Shown here: piece after piece, positions 51,517 to 59,729 of the stretch
Numbering within the stretch: the stretch's first letter is position 1
Layout: the number at the start of each line of letters is the position of its first letter
NCBI RefSeq assembly: GCF_000067165.1
Contig: NC_010162.1
Span: 11,768,501-11,832,500 of the forward strand
Direction of reading: 5' to 3'
Length of the DNA stretch: 64,000 nucleotides
DNA from: Sorangium cellulosum So ce56
GTDB lineage: Bacteria > Myxococcota_A > Polyangia > Polyangiales > Polyangiaceae
Position numbers and translations under genes: made by a program
The notes under the pieces: model-generated
Seen by the model: only the letters and a program-made list of their open reading frames with translations
What the model was told of the DNA's origin: nothing
Database searches by the model: none

Positions 51517-52623
51517 TCAGCGAAGTTGCAGCAGCAGCGCCTCGCGCTCCCGGGCCAGCTGACCCCGAGGGAACTCCATGGCGTGCATGTCGAGCAGGCG
51601 TCGCGCCTCGACATCAGCCCTGGCGTTGTAGGCTTCCACGGCCTTGCGCGCCTGGAGGATCAGGTCCTTCTCGCGCTCGCTCGCGACGGTGCGTACGGCG
51701 CGGACGGGCGGCGAGGAACGCGCAGCTGTTGCGGCCGGCGAAGCGGGCTTGCCGTTCATTGCGGCCGGTGCATTCTCGCCGGGTGCTGGGATGCTGCCCT
51801 GCACCGGGGGCGAGGCCGCGGCGACCGCGCGGCGTGCGTCTGGATGGTCGAGGGGCGGCGTGGTGTGCTGCTGCGGGGGCGTGGCCGCACCGGCATGGAT
51901 CGCCGCCCGCCGTAACCGCGGGGTCGTACTGGTCGAGCTTGACGAGCGTGGCGCTGTGGCGACGACGGCGCCTGTCAGCACGACGAGCGCCGCCTGCGCG
52001 AAGACCTTCGCCCCGACCTTCTGCAGGTGCAGCGCGGTCGTCCACCACGAGCGACGGAACAGGCCGAACGCAACAGGAACGCAGGGCACCTTGTCCCAGC
52101 CCCGGAATTCTTGCTGCGCCATCCAGCGCCGCTTCGCCTCGTCCAGCTGCTCGCGTGCCCTGCGGTGCTGGCTCCTCACGGTGTCCAGCTTGAGCCCCAA
52201 CTCGGCGGCGATCTCGGCGAGCGACTTCTCCTCGAGCTCGTGCTTGACCAAGAGGTCGCGGTACTTGGGGTCGACCTCCTCGATCAGGTCGCGCATGACG
52301 GCTTCCCGCTGCTCCCTGCGGAGCAGGGCTTCCGGGCTCGGTTGGTCCCCGCGGAAGTCGTGCTCGTCGAACGGGGTCAGGACCTCACCCCGACGGCTCG
52401 CGTCCCGCAGGTGCCTGCGGGCGAGGTTCAGTGCAATGGTGACCGAGTACGGCGCTGGATCCACGCCCGGATCGAGCCCCCCTCTCGCCTCCCAGTCCCG
52501 TAGGAGCGCTTCCTGCGCGAGGTCCTCGGCGTGTCGCTCCGGGACACCGACCCGCCTGATGAGGCGGCGGAAGCGCTCGAAGTGGGGGGGAGTTCGTGCT
52601 GGCTTGCCCACAGCTGGTAGCAC
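51517..52623 (-). CDS. ECF sigma factor with C-terminal membrane segment
   Basis: 368 residues. Regions 2 and 4 are clear (ERHAEDLAQEALLRDWEARGG; VDPKYRDLLVKHELEEKSLAEIAAELGLKLDTVRSQHRRAREQL in pieces). After region 4 comes a membrane segment near residue 215 (VFAQAALVVLTGAVVAT), a disordered Pro/Ala/Thr linker, and a C-terminal helical domain with LILQARKAVEAYNARADVEARRLLDMHAMEFP, similar to helical repeats found in myxobacterial sigma/anti-sigma fusions. Such one-piece membrane sigma factors could sense the envelope directly. The start at 52623 (GTG) could also be the GTG at 52611. Confidence 0.85.
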   Translation of the reverse strand: MLPAVGKPARTPPHFERFRRLIRRVGVPERHAEDLAQEALLRDWEARGGLDPGVDPAPYSVTIALNLARRHLRDASRRGEVLTPFDEHDFRGDQPSPEALLRREQREAVMRDLIEEVDPKYRDLLVKHELEEKSLAEIAAELGLKLDTVRSQHRRAREQLDEAKRRWMAQQEFRGWDKVPCVPVAFGLFRRSWWTTALHLQKVGAKVFAQAALVVLTGAVVATAPRSSSSTSTTPRLRRAAIHAGAATPPQQHTTPPLDHPDARRAVAAASPPVQGSIPAPGENAPAAMNGKPASPAATAARSSPPVRAVRTVASEREKDLILQARKAVEAYNARADVEARRLLDMHAMEFPRGQLAREREALLLQLR

Positions 52624-52840
52624 CCCTGAGCTGGCCGGAAGGGTTCAAGAAAGAGAAGGGTGGGTCAACTTTGGTAGGATAATGTGCGCTTCGTGATCTG
52701 CGTACCTGGGCGGCTCCACTGCTCGGAGGGGTCGACGGGCGCCTTTACGTCGTCGGGCCGATCTTTGCCTGGCAAAACGCCCATTCCCTGCGAATTTGTC
52801 GCGGTTGACGCCGCGCGCCGGGCGTAAGTACGTTCCGCGC

Positions 52841-53917
52841 ATGCGTGACGTTGCGCCTTCGTTGTTGTTCTGCCTGATGATTGGCGCCGCTGCTGTCTAC
52901 ACGAGCCCCGCCAGCGCCGAGGACATCTATTCGACGCTGGAGCGAAGCGGCAGCTCGACGGTGAAGGACCAGGTTCGCCGCGCGCAGATAGCCCGTGACG
53001 CAGGTCGGTGGACCCAGGCACACGCGGCCTACAATGCGGCGCTCGATGCGACAGACCCGGCGTCGAACACGGAGAAGGAGCGCGCGGAGATCGCCGGAGA
53101 GCTCGGCCTGTGTGAGCTCGAGCTGCGCAAGTACCGTGATGCTGCCGAGCATCTCGCCTGGAGTCTCGAGCAGCGCAACGTCCTCCCCCTTGAACTACAG
53201 CTGCGGTTCGAGGCCGGGCAACGCAAGGCAGCGTCGCATGTCGCGATCCTCTACCTGTCTGTCGACCCGCCGGACGCGGAGGTGCTCATCGACGGCAAGC
53301 CCATCAGCGCGCCTGCGCGGACCTACAGGCTATTCCTGGAGCCCGGTCAGCACATGGTGCGGGCCCGGTTGGCGGGCCATGAGGAGGCGTTCGCGTCGTT
53401 CGACGCGCAGGCCGGGAAGCCGACGACCATGTCGCTGCAGGTACCGCGCGCCGCAGCGCCGGGCACCCCTGCGAAGGGAACCTCAACCAAGAGCTCCGCG
53501 CGAGGAGCGCAGGCGTCGTCCGTGGCGCCGTCCACCACCGCGTCGACGCTGCGCATCGGCGGCGCGGTCGTGGCGGGGGCAACCATGGCAGCCGGAGGCG
53601 GGTTGCTGATCTGGAGTGCCTACACCGAGGATGAGCTCCACGATCGAGCTACCGCGCTGCGTGGCGCAGACGAGAACGCGAGCCGATGTGCCCGCCCGAA
53701 CGCACCGCGCGCGTGCTCGGAGCTGGGCGACCTGCAAGAGAAGCGCGATCTCCTGACGAAAGCTGGATGGGTGACTCTGGTGTCGGGCGGCGCGATCGGT
53801 GCGCTGACGCTCGTGTCTCTGCTCGTCGACCGAACCTCACCGTCCAGCGATGGGGTGCGTGTTGTGCCCACGGTGAGCGGGCAGCGCGTGGGGCTTATGA
53901 TGGCGGGTGTGTGGTGA
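52841..53917 (+). CDS. PEGA-domain secreted or membrane protein
   Basis: 358 residues. It has a signal peptide (residues 1-28, cleavage near ASA-ED), helical TPR-like repeats (residues 38-125), and a PEGA domain (about 130-190) with LSVDPPDAEVLIDGKPISAP...FLEPGQHMVRARLAGHE. A Pro/Ala/Ser linker and two hydrophobic segments (about 235-255 and 305-325) follow. PEGA domains bind surface polymers or assist surface proteins. It is the first gene of a unit with two Gly-rich lipoproteins, the next start overlapping or closely following its stop. The divergent sigma-factor gene at 52623 may control this unit. Confidence 0.85.
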   Translation: MRDVAPSLLFCLMIGAAAVYTSPASAEDIYSTLERSGSSTVKDQVRRAQIARDAGRWTQAHAAYNAALDATDPASNTEKERAEIAGELGLCELELRKYRDAAEHLAWSLEQRNVLPLELQLRFEAGQRKAASHVAILYLSVDPPDAEVLIDGKPISAPARTYRLFLEPGQHMVRARLAGHEEAFASFDAQAGKPTTMSLQVPRAAAPGTPAKGTSTKSSARGAQASSVAPSTTASTLRIGGAVVAGATMAAGGGLLIWSAYTEDELHDRATALRGADENASRCARPNAPRACSELGDLQEKRDLLTKAGWVTLVSGGAIGALTLVSLLVDRTSPSSDGVRVVPTVSGQRVGLMMAGVW

Positions 53918-53937
53918 CGAACGTGGAGCTTCGGAGC

Positions 53938-55590
53938 ATGGATACCTCATCGAAAGGTCGACGCCGGGTGGCTGTGGCCACCTTGGTGCCTATCGCGCTC
54001 GGGTTCGGAGTCGCTTCTGTCGTGTGCGGGTGTTCCTCCGGCCCTGACCCTAAGGAGCCCATCTGCGACGACGACCCCACGGTGAAGCCTCCGCAAGATG
54101 GGTGCGGCCTCTTCGTCAGCGCAAGTCTCGGCGACGACGCGAATCCAGGAACGCGCGCGGCACCCCTGAAAACACTGCGCAAGGCCCTCGATCTCGTGGA
54201 GGAGGGCGGTCACCCCCACCATGTCTACGCTTGCGCTGAAACCTTCGACGAACGTCTCTGGTTCTACGACACGAGTATCTGGGGCGGGTTCGACTGTACG
54301 AACGGCTGGCAGCACCTCGGTGCCGATGCGAAGACCGTCATTGCCCCGAATCGGCCCGAGCGTGAAGTCGTGACGTTCGGAGGGCGGGAAGTCACGCTTG
54401 CGAACCTGCGGATCGTGGCGCCCGATGGTAACGAGATGGACCGAACAGAAGCGTGCTCGATCGGAATCGTCGCTGTGCGCGATGAGGCCGCGCTCAAGCT
54501 CGTTGCGAGCGAAGTCATCACAGGCCGGGGCGCGATGCCGGGCGGCAACTCGATCGGGATCTATCTTTCCGCTGGCAGCGAGATCGAGGTGATCGACAGC
54601 CTCATCGTCGCAGGTGACGGAGCCGACGGTGAGCCCGGAGCTCCGGCGGAGGACGCAGCGGCGGCCGATGGGCGGCCTGGACATGCGGGAGCCGACGCGT
54701 GCACGGTCGATGACGCGGCTGCAACCCGAGAGGTCACGACGGAGTGTGACGACGAAACCTCGGTCAGCGGCCAAGGCGGTCCCGGTCTGCCCGATGAGGG
54801 CTTCAACGCTGGTTATGGGGAGCCGCTGCCCGACCCGAACCCGACGGGCGCTGGCACCGGCGGTGTCGGTCAGCAGGGAAGCATGGCGTGCACCGACGGC
54901 CAGCGCGGCCTCGACGGTGCCGCGGGTGTGCACGGTCAGGGGGCAAGGCCTCCTGGCGTTGTGGGATGGGTCCGCTCGCTGGGCAAGGGGCAGGACGGGA
55001 CGCTCGGACGCCCGGGTCAGGGCGGCGGCGGTGGTGGCGGTTCGCGCGGCGGCGCGACCGCCTGTGGTGCCGGGCCGGTCGGGGGGGCGTTCGGCGGCTC
55101 GGGCGGTTCCGGAGGTTGTGGCGGCAAGCAGGGAACAGGCGGTTTCGCCGGAGGAGTGAGCGCTGGCATCGTCACAAGAGGTTCGAAGGTCGCCATCCGC
55201 GGATCGACCCTTCAGACCGGCCGCGGTGGTCGGGGTGGCGCGGGAGGGGCGGGACTGCCAGGAGGAAGCGGAGCTCCCGGCGGTGAGGGAGGCGGAGGCG
55301 TGCCCGGCGCGCTCCCGGGATGCCGCGGAGGCGACGGTGGCAACGGGGGCCCCGGTGGTGGCGCAGGCGGCGGGCTCGGCGGTCATTCGGCAGCCATCGC
55401 GTACCTCGAGACCGCGGAGGTTACGCGCGAGAACGTCCAGGCGACGTTTCTCCTTGGAACTGCTGGGAAGGGAGGCGCCGGCGGCGATCCGGACGCCACG
55501 GAGAGTAAGGGCGACGATGGCGTGGCGGCCGAGTTCCTGCCGTTTGCGGCCATCGATCCGAACGACCCAGACTCTCATGAGCTGCAGTAG
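53938..55590 (+). CDS. Gly-rich lipoprotein with parallel beta-helix, paralogue 1
   Basis: 550 residues from the ATG at 53938 (GGAG upstream); a GTG at 53914 overlapping the previous stop is possible. Lipoprotein signal ends VVCGC. Residues about 50-220 resemble beta-helix surface proteins with a DUF1565-like start (DDANPGTRAAPLKTLRKALDL). The C-terminal 300 residues are collagen-like or silk-like Gly-rich repeats (GGSGGSGGCGGKQG, GGDGGNGGPGGG) with scattered Cys. It is probably exposed on the outer surface or in the matrix. It closely resembles the next gene. Confidence 0.88.
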   Translation: MDTSSKGRRRVAVATLVPIALGFGVASVVCGCSSGPDPKEPICDDDPTVKPPQDGCGLFVSASLGDDANPGTRAAPLKTLRKALDLVEEGGHPHHVYACAETFDERLWFYDTSIWGGFDCTNGWQHLGADAKTVIAPNRPEREVVTFGGREVTLANLRIVAPDGNEMDRTEACSIGIVAVRDEAALKLVASEVITGRGAMPGGNSIGIYLSAGSEIEVIDSLIVAGDGADGEPGAPAEDAAAADGRPGHAGADACTVDDAAATREVTTECDDETSVSGQGGPGLPDEGFNAGYGEPLPDPNPTGAGTGGVGQQGSMACTDGQRGLDGAAGVHGQGARPPGVVGWVRSLGKGQDGTLGRPGQGGGGGGGSRGGATACGAGPVGGAFGGSGGSGGCGGKQGTGGFAGGVSAGIVTRGSKVAIRGSTLQTGRGGRGGAGGAGLPGGSGAPGGEGGGGVPGALPGCRGGDGGNGGPGGGAGGGLGGHSAAIAYLETAEVTRENVQATFLLGTAGKGGAGGDPDATESKGDDGVAAEFLPFAAIDPNDPDSHELQ

Positions 55591-55598
55591 GGGGCGCC

Positions 55599-57182
55599 AT
55601 GTGGGAAGAGATGACGAAATGGGAATCGGGCTTCCGCGCGCTGGGGGCTCGGCCTTTGCTGTTCGGAGTCGCTTTGTTCAACGGGAGCGCGGCGCTTGGA
55701 TGCGGTAGCGAATCGGGGGTGTGGGAACGTTGCGAGGAGACCCTCACATGCGCGCCGGTGGAGTCCTGCAACGCGGATCCCGGCAACGCCGGCCGTCCGG
55801 TCGACTGCGATGGCGTGTATGTGGCAGACAAAGGCGATGATGCTAGGCCTGGCACGCCGAATCTGCCGGTAAAAACGTTTGCGCGGGCGTTCGAGCTTGC
55901 CCGCGAGCGTGGCATGCGGGTGTACGCATGCGCCGACACATTCTCTGTCGAAGTCCGTGTGCCGGCAGGAATGGACGTGTGGGGAGGCCTCGACTGCCGC
56001 GGTCTGCCAAGTCATTGGCCTATACATCCACTCGGTGAGCTCACCACGATCGCGCCAGGGCCGAACCGGATCCCGCTCACCGTCGTGGACGAGGCGGCGG
56101 AGCCCTCACCCGAGGCCGACGTGATCACGACGCTGACGAGAATCCGTATGATCGCACGAGATGCCACCGTGCCGGGCGGCTCTTCCATTGCCATGCGCGC
56201 CCTGCCGGGAGTGACGGTACAGCTGCGCTTGAGCGAGGTCGTAGCCGGGGACGGTGCAGATGGAGCTCCCGGCGCGGATGGCGGCGTCAATGAAGCACAA
56301 AAGGGGGCACCGGGGAATCCAGGAGCGGTGGCGTGCTCTGCCGATACGGTGACGGGAGGGGCGCGCGTCACAACCTCGTGTGACGATGGCATCTCGTCGG
56401 GCGGGATGGGCGGTATCGGCACAAATGGTGATGGTGGCGACGGCGAGAGTGGTTCCCCTCTGCCGAACACGAATCCAATGAGCCACGGTCTGGGTGGAGC
56501 TGGTCAAGGCATCCTGTCCTGCTCAGAGGGGAGGGGTGGACTGGCGGGGGATGACGGCGCGAACGGGAACGGCGCATCAGGGCCGGGTCGGGTCACAGAC
56601 ACGGGGCTGGAAGGTGGCGCAGGCGAAGATGGCCATGCAGGGCAGCACGGTTACGGGGGCGGCGGTGGAGGCGGCTCGCGCGGCGGCTCAGCGTACTGCG
56701 GCGCAGGAGCCGCACAGGGCGGCGCTTCTGGCGGTTCCGGCGGTGCTGGCGGCTGCGGAGGCAAGCCCGGAAAGGGCGGCGGGCCAGGCGGATCCAGCAT
56801 CGGGATTCTGTCTTACCACGCGAGCGTCCGAGTAAGTAAAACCAGCCTCATCACGGGTCGTGGCGGAAACGGTGGACGAGGCGGGGACGGCCAGTACGGC
56901 GGCGTGGGTGGGTACGGGGGCACTGGCGGGAGTAACAGAGCTGGATCGCAGCCAGGCTGCCGTGGCGGCGATGGCGGGAAGGGCGGCAACGGCGGTCGGG
57001 GGGGTGGAGGCCACGGAGGACATTCACTCGCGGTGGCACATACCGTCGACCAGGGCCCTGACGTCGAGCCCGACTCTCCGATCAAGTTCGGCCTCCCTGG
57101 TGACGGCGGAGGTGCCGGCGATCTGAACGCGAACTCGGGCAAGACGGGTTCCGCAGCCATCTCGATGGGTTTCCAGGACTAG
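55599..57182 (+). CDS. Gly-rich lipoprotein with parallel beta-helix, paralogue 2
   Basis: 527 residues, following paralogue 1 by 8 bases. Same plan: a hydrophobic signal ending AALGC, a DUF1565-like segment (GDDARPGTPNLPVKTFARAFELA), a beta-helix with repeated ADGAPGADGG, and Gly-rich blocks with matching GCGGKPGKGGGPGG and SQPGCRGGDGGKGG. Cys placement is conserved with the partner, which suggests the two proteins form cross-linked or paired assemblies. Start at 55599 chosen over an in-frame ATG at 55611. Confidence 0.88.
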   Translation: MWEEMTKWESGFRALGARPLLFGVALFNGSAALGCGSESGVWERCEETLTCAPVESCNADPGNAGRPVDCDGVYVADKGDDARPGTPNLPVKTFARAFELARERGMRVYACADTFSVEVRVPAGMDVWGGLDCRGLPSHWPIHPLGELTTIAPGPNRIPLTVVDEAAEPSPEADVITTLTRIRMIARDATVPGGSSIAMRALPGVTVQLRLSEVVAGDGADGAPGADGGVNEAQKGAPGNPGAVACSADTVTGGARVTTSCDDGISSGGMGGIGTNGDGGDGESGSPLPNTNPMSHGLGGAGQGILSCSEGRGGLAGDDGANGNGASGPGRVTDTGLEGGAGEDGHAGQHGYGGGGGGGSRGGSAYCGAGAAQGGASGGSGGAGGCGGKPGKGGGPGGSSIGILSYHASVRVSKTSLITGRGGNGGRGGDGQYGGVGGYGGTGGSNRAGSQPGCRGGDGGKGGNGGRGGGGHGGHSLAVAHTVDQGPDVEPDSPIKFGLPGDGGGAGDLNANSGKTGSAAISMGFQD

Positions 57183-57206
57183 ACACGTGACGCTCCGAGG
57201 GCGCCG

Positions 57207-57220
57207 GCCCGACACCGGGC
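57207..57220 (+). terminator. Possible terminator after Gly-rich operon
   Basis: GCCCG-ACAC-CGGGC is a 5-bp perfect stem, 24 bases after the stop of the second Gly-rich lipoprotein gene. No T tract. Confidence 0.35.
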
Positions 57221-57239
57221 TCGGCCCCACCGCCCCCCC

Positions 57240-57407
57240 ATGAACGCCCGGCTGCTGGACACGCTCCTGGAGTATTATCTGCACAGCGGGCACCTGAGCG
57301 CCCCGGCGCCGGCCGAGAGCGGCGTGCGCCACGCCGCGCGGAGGGCCCGCAGCCCGCTGCGATGGCAAGACGTCGCGCGCCTGCCGCGGCGGAGCGCGCA
57401 CGGCTGA
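57240..57407 (+). CDS. Possible 55-residue small protein
   Basis: Starts MNARLLDTLLEYYLHSGHLS and continues in a basic C-terminus (PLRWQDVARLPRRSAHG). The helix-like beginning is protein-like, but the upstream sequence has no ribosome site and the overlap with GC-driven composition makes this uncertain. Confidence 0.25.
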   Translation: MNARLLDTLLEYYLHSGHLSAPAPAESGVRHAARRARSPLRWQDVARLPRRSAHG

Positions 57408-57455
57408 GCGCGCCTCCCACGCGCGCCACGCGCCCCTCGCGGAGGCCGCGCGGCG

Positions 57456-59729
57456 CTACCCGCGATCCTCTTCCCGACGCACCTTCACCGCGCAGGCCTT
57501 GTACGACGGCTGCCGGGAGTACTGGTCGAAGGCCGGGAACGTGAGCTTGTTCGTGATCTCGTAGTGCATCGGCACGAAGATCTCCCCGGGCTTCACCGAG
57601 TTCGTGACGAACGCGCGCGCCTTGATCTCCGCGCGGCGGGACGCGATGACCACCCACTCGTTCATCTCGATACCGATCCTCTTCGCGTCGACAGGGCTCA
57701 GCTCGACGTAGATCTCCTTCGGATAGAGCCGCTGCAGCACCGCCGACTTCTTGGTCCGCGTCTGGGTGTGCCACTGGCTGGAGCTCCCTCGCCCCGTGAG
57801 CAGCGTGAGCGGATACTGCTCGTCGGTCGGCTCCGGCAGCTGGCGGGGCGCCTGGAAGGCGAACTTCGCCTTCTGATCCGGGCGGTAGTACTGGCCATCC
57901 TCGAAAAGCCGCCGCTCGTTCGTCTCGAAGGCCGCTCCCTCGGGGTAGGGCCACTGGATGCCGCCGCGCTCGTCGAGCATCGTGTAGCCGTCGATGCCCG
58001 TGATGTCGCACGGCTGCCCCTTCGAGAGCCGCTTCAGGATCTGGAAGACCGCCTCCGGGCTCTTCCACTCCTTGAACAGCTCGCCGCAGCCCCAGTACTG
58101 GGCGACCAGCTGGAAGATGTGAAAGTCCGCCAGCGCCTGGCCCGGGGCCCGCGCGACCTTCTTGACGAGGCCGATGCGCCGCTCCGAGTTGATGAACGTG
58201 CCCTCCTTCTCGGCCCACGAGGCCGCCGGGAGGACGAGGTGGGCGCGCTCCGCCGTCTCCGTCGTGGCGTACATGTCCTGCACCACGAGGAACTCCAGGC
58301 GGCCGAGGAGCTCGTGCAGATCCTCCTGGTTGATCCAGGAGTGGGCCGGGTTCGTCGCGATGATCCAGAGGCCCTTGATCTTCCCCTTCAAGATGCCTTC
58401 GATGATCTGGTCGTAGGCCAGGCTGTTCCGGGTCGGGATGACCTCCTCCGGGATGCCGAGGATCCCGGCGATCTTCTTCCGGTGCTCCTCCTTCGTGAAA
58501 TCATGGCCGGCGAACAGGCCCGTCGTGTTGCTGAACATCCGCGAGCCCATCGCGTTGCACTGGCCCGTGATGGAGTTCGCCCCGGTGCCGGGGCGGCCGA
58601 TGTTGCCCGTCATCAGCGCGAGGTTGATGAGGGACTGCGCGACCCGCACGCCCTCGTGGCTCTGGTTGACGCCCATGGTCCACCAGAACGACACCCGCTT
58701 CCCGTTATGGATCTTCTCCGCGAACGACGCGAGCTGCGCCTCGCTGAGCCCCGTCGCCTCGGAGACGCGCGCCGGCGTGAAATCCGCGACGTGCGCCTTG
58801 AACGCCTCGAAATCGACCGTGTGCGCCTCGATGTACCCCGGGTCGATCCACCCGCGCTGGATGAGGATGTGGGCGATCCCGTAGAACAGCGTCAGATCCG
58901 ACTTCGGCTTGAGCGCATAGTGCGCCGTCGCCGCCATCGCCGTCTCGGTCTTGCGCGGATCCACGACGAGGATCTCGGGGCGGTTCTTGTTCTTGCAGAG
59001 CCGCTCCCACATGATCGGGTGGGCGATGCAGAGGTTCGAGCCGACGAGCACCACGACGTCGGACTCCTCGAAATCGCGGTACGTGTAGGGCGGCGCGTCG
59101 AACCCGAACGCCTCCTTGTACGCGACCACCGCCGTCGCCATGCATTGCCGGGTGTTGCCGTCCCCGTGCAGCATGCCCATCCCGAACTTCGCGAGCGCCC
59201 CGAGGAAGGCCATCTCCTCGGTGACGATCTGCCCGGTGCTGATGAAGGCGATCGACTCCTTGCCGTGCGCCTCCTGGATCGCCTTGAACCGATCGACGAA
59301 CGTGCGGAGCGCGACGTCCCACTCCACGCGCTCCAGCTTGCCGCGCGCGTTCCTGAGGAGCGGCGTTGTCGCGCGATCGGTCGCGCGGAGCGGCGTGAGC
59401 GCCTCCCAGCCCTTCGGGCACGCCATCCCGAGGTTCACGGGATAGTCCGTGTTGGGCGAGAGGTTGATCGCCTCTCCGTCCTTGAGGTGCACGTTCAGCC
59501 CGCACCCGGTCGAGCAGAACCCGCACACGACCGTCGTCGTCTGGTCGGGCTTGAGCCGCGCAGGCACCCTCCCGAGGCCGAACTCGCCGGGCGTGAGCAG
59601 CAGCTCGCGCGTCAGCGGCCCGTTGCGCTGCAAGAGGAGGTTGTCCGCCTGCTTGGGCGCCGGAGACGTCTTCTTCGCATCGCTCGCATCGCTCGCATCG
59701 CTCGCATCGCTCGCATCGCTGGTCGTCAT
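57456..59729 (-). CDS. Molybdopterin nitrate reductase, assimilatory type
   Basis: 757 residues. The N-terminal [4Fe-4S] motif is CGFCSTGCGLNVHL...CPKGWEAL, followed by the bis-MGD fold. The Mo-ligand Cys lies in GDGNTRQCMATAVVAY, as expected for NapA/NasA/NarB-type nitrate reductases. Later GVNQSHEGVRVAQSLINLALMTGNIGRPGTG and SRMFSNTTGL match the family. No twin-arginine signal, so cytoplasmic. It reduces nitrate to nitrite. Start overlaps the stop of the fused DmsB/DmsC gene (ATGA). The N-terminus carries an ASD-repeat tail encoded by a 9-bp microsatellite. Converts the substrate for the adjacent NirBD. Confidence 0.88.
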   Translation of the reverse strand: MTTSDASDASDASDASDAKKTSPAPKQADNLLLQRNGPLTRELLLTPGEFGLGRVPARLKPDQTTTVVCGFCSTGCGLNVHLKDGEAINLSPNTDYPVNLGMACPKGWEALTPLRATDRATTPLLRNARGKLERVEWDVALRTFVDRFKAIQEAHGKESIAFISTGQIVTEEMAFLGALAKFGMGMLHGDGNTRQCMATAVVAYKEAFGFDAPPYTYRDFEESDVVVLVGSNLCIAHPIMWERLCKNKNRPEILVVDPRKTETAMAATAHYALKPKSDLTLFYGIAHILIQRGWIDPGYIEAHTVDFEAFKAHVADFTPARVSEATGLSEAQLASFAEKIHNGKRVSFWWTMGVNQSHEGVRVAQSLINLALMTGNIGRPGTGANSITGQCNAMGSRMFSNTTGLFAGHDFTKEEHRKKIAGILGIPEEVIPTRNSLAYDQIIEGILKGKIKGLWIIATNPAHSWINQEDLHELLGRLEFLVVQDMYATTETAERAHLVLPAASWAEKEGTFINSERRIGLVKKVARAPGQALADFHIFQLVAQYWGCGELFKEWKSPEAVFQILKRLSKGQPCDITGIDGYTMLDERGGIQWPYPEGAAFETNERRLFEDGQYYRPDQKAKFAFQAPRQLPEPTDEQYPLTLLTGRGSSSQWHTQTRTKKSAVLQRLYPKEIYVELSPVDAKRIGIEMNEWVVIASRRAEIKARAFVTNSVKPGEIFVPMHYEITNKLTFPAFDQYSRQPSYKACAVKVRREEDRG
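59675..59719 (-). repeat. 9-bp microsatellite in nitrate reductase N-terminus
   Basis: TCGCATCGC (plus strand) occurs five times in a row and encodes the Asp-Ala-Ser repeat at residues 4-18 of the nitrate reductase. Multiples of nine keep the frame, so copy number could vary without inactivating the enzyme. Confidence 0.85.
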
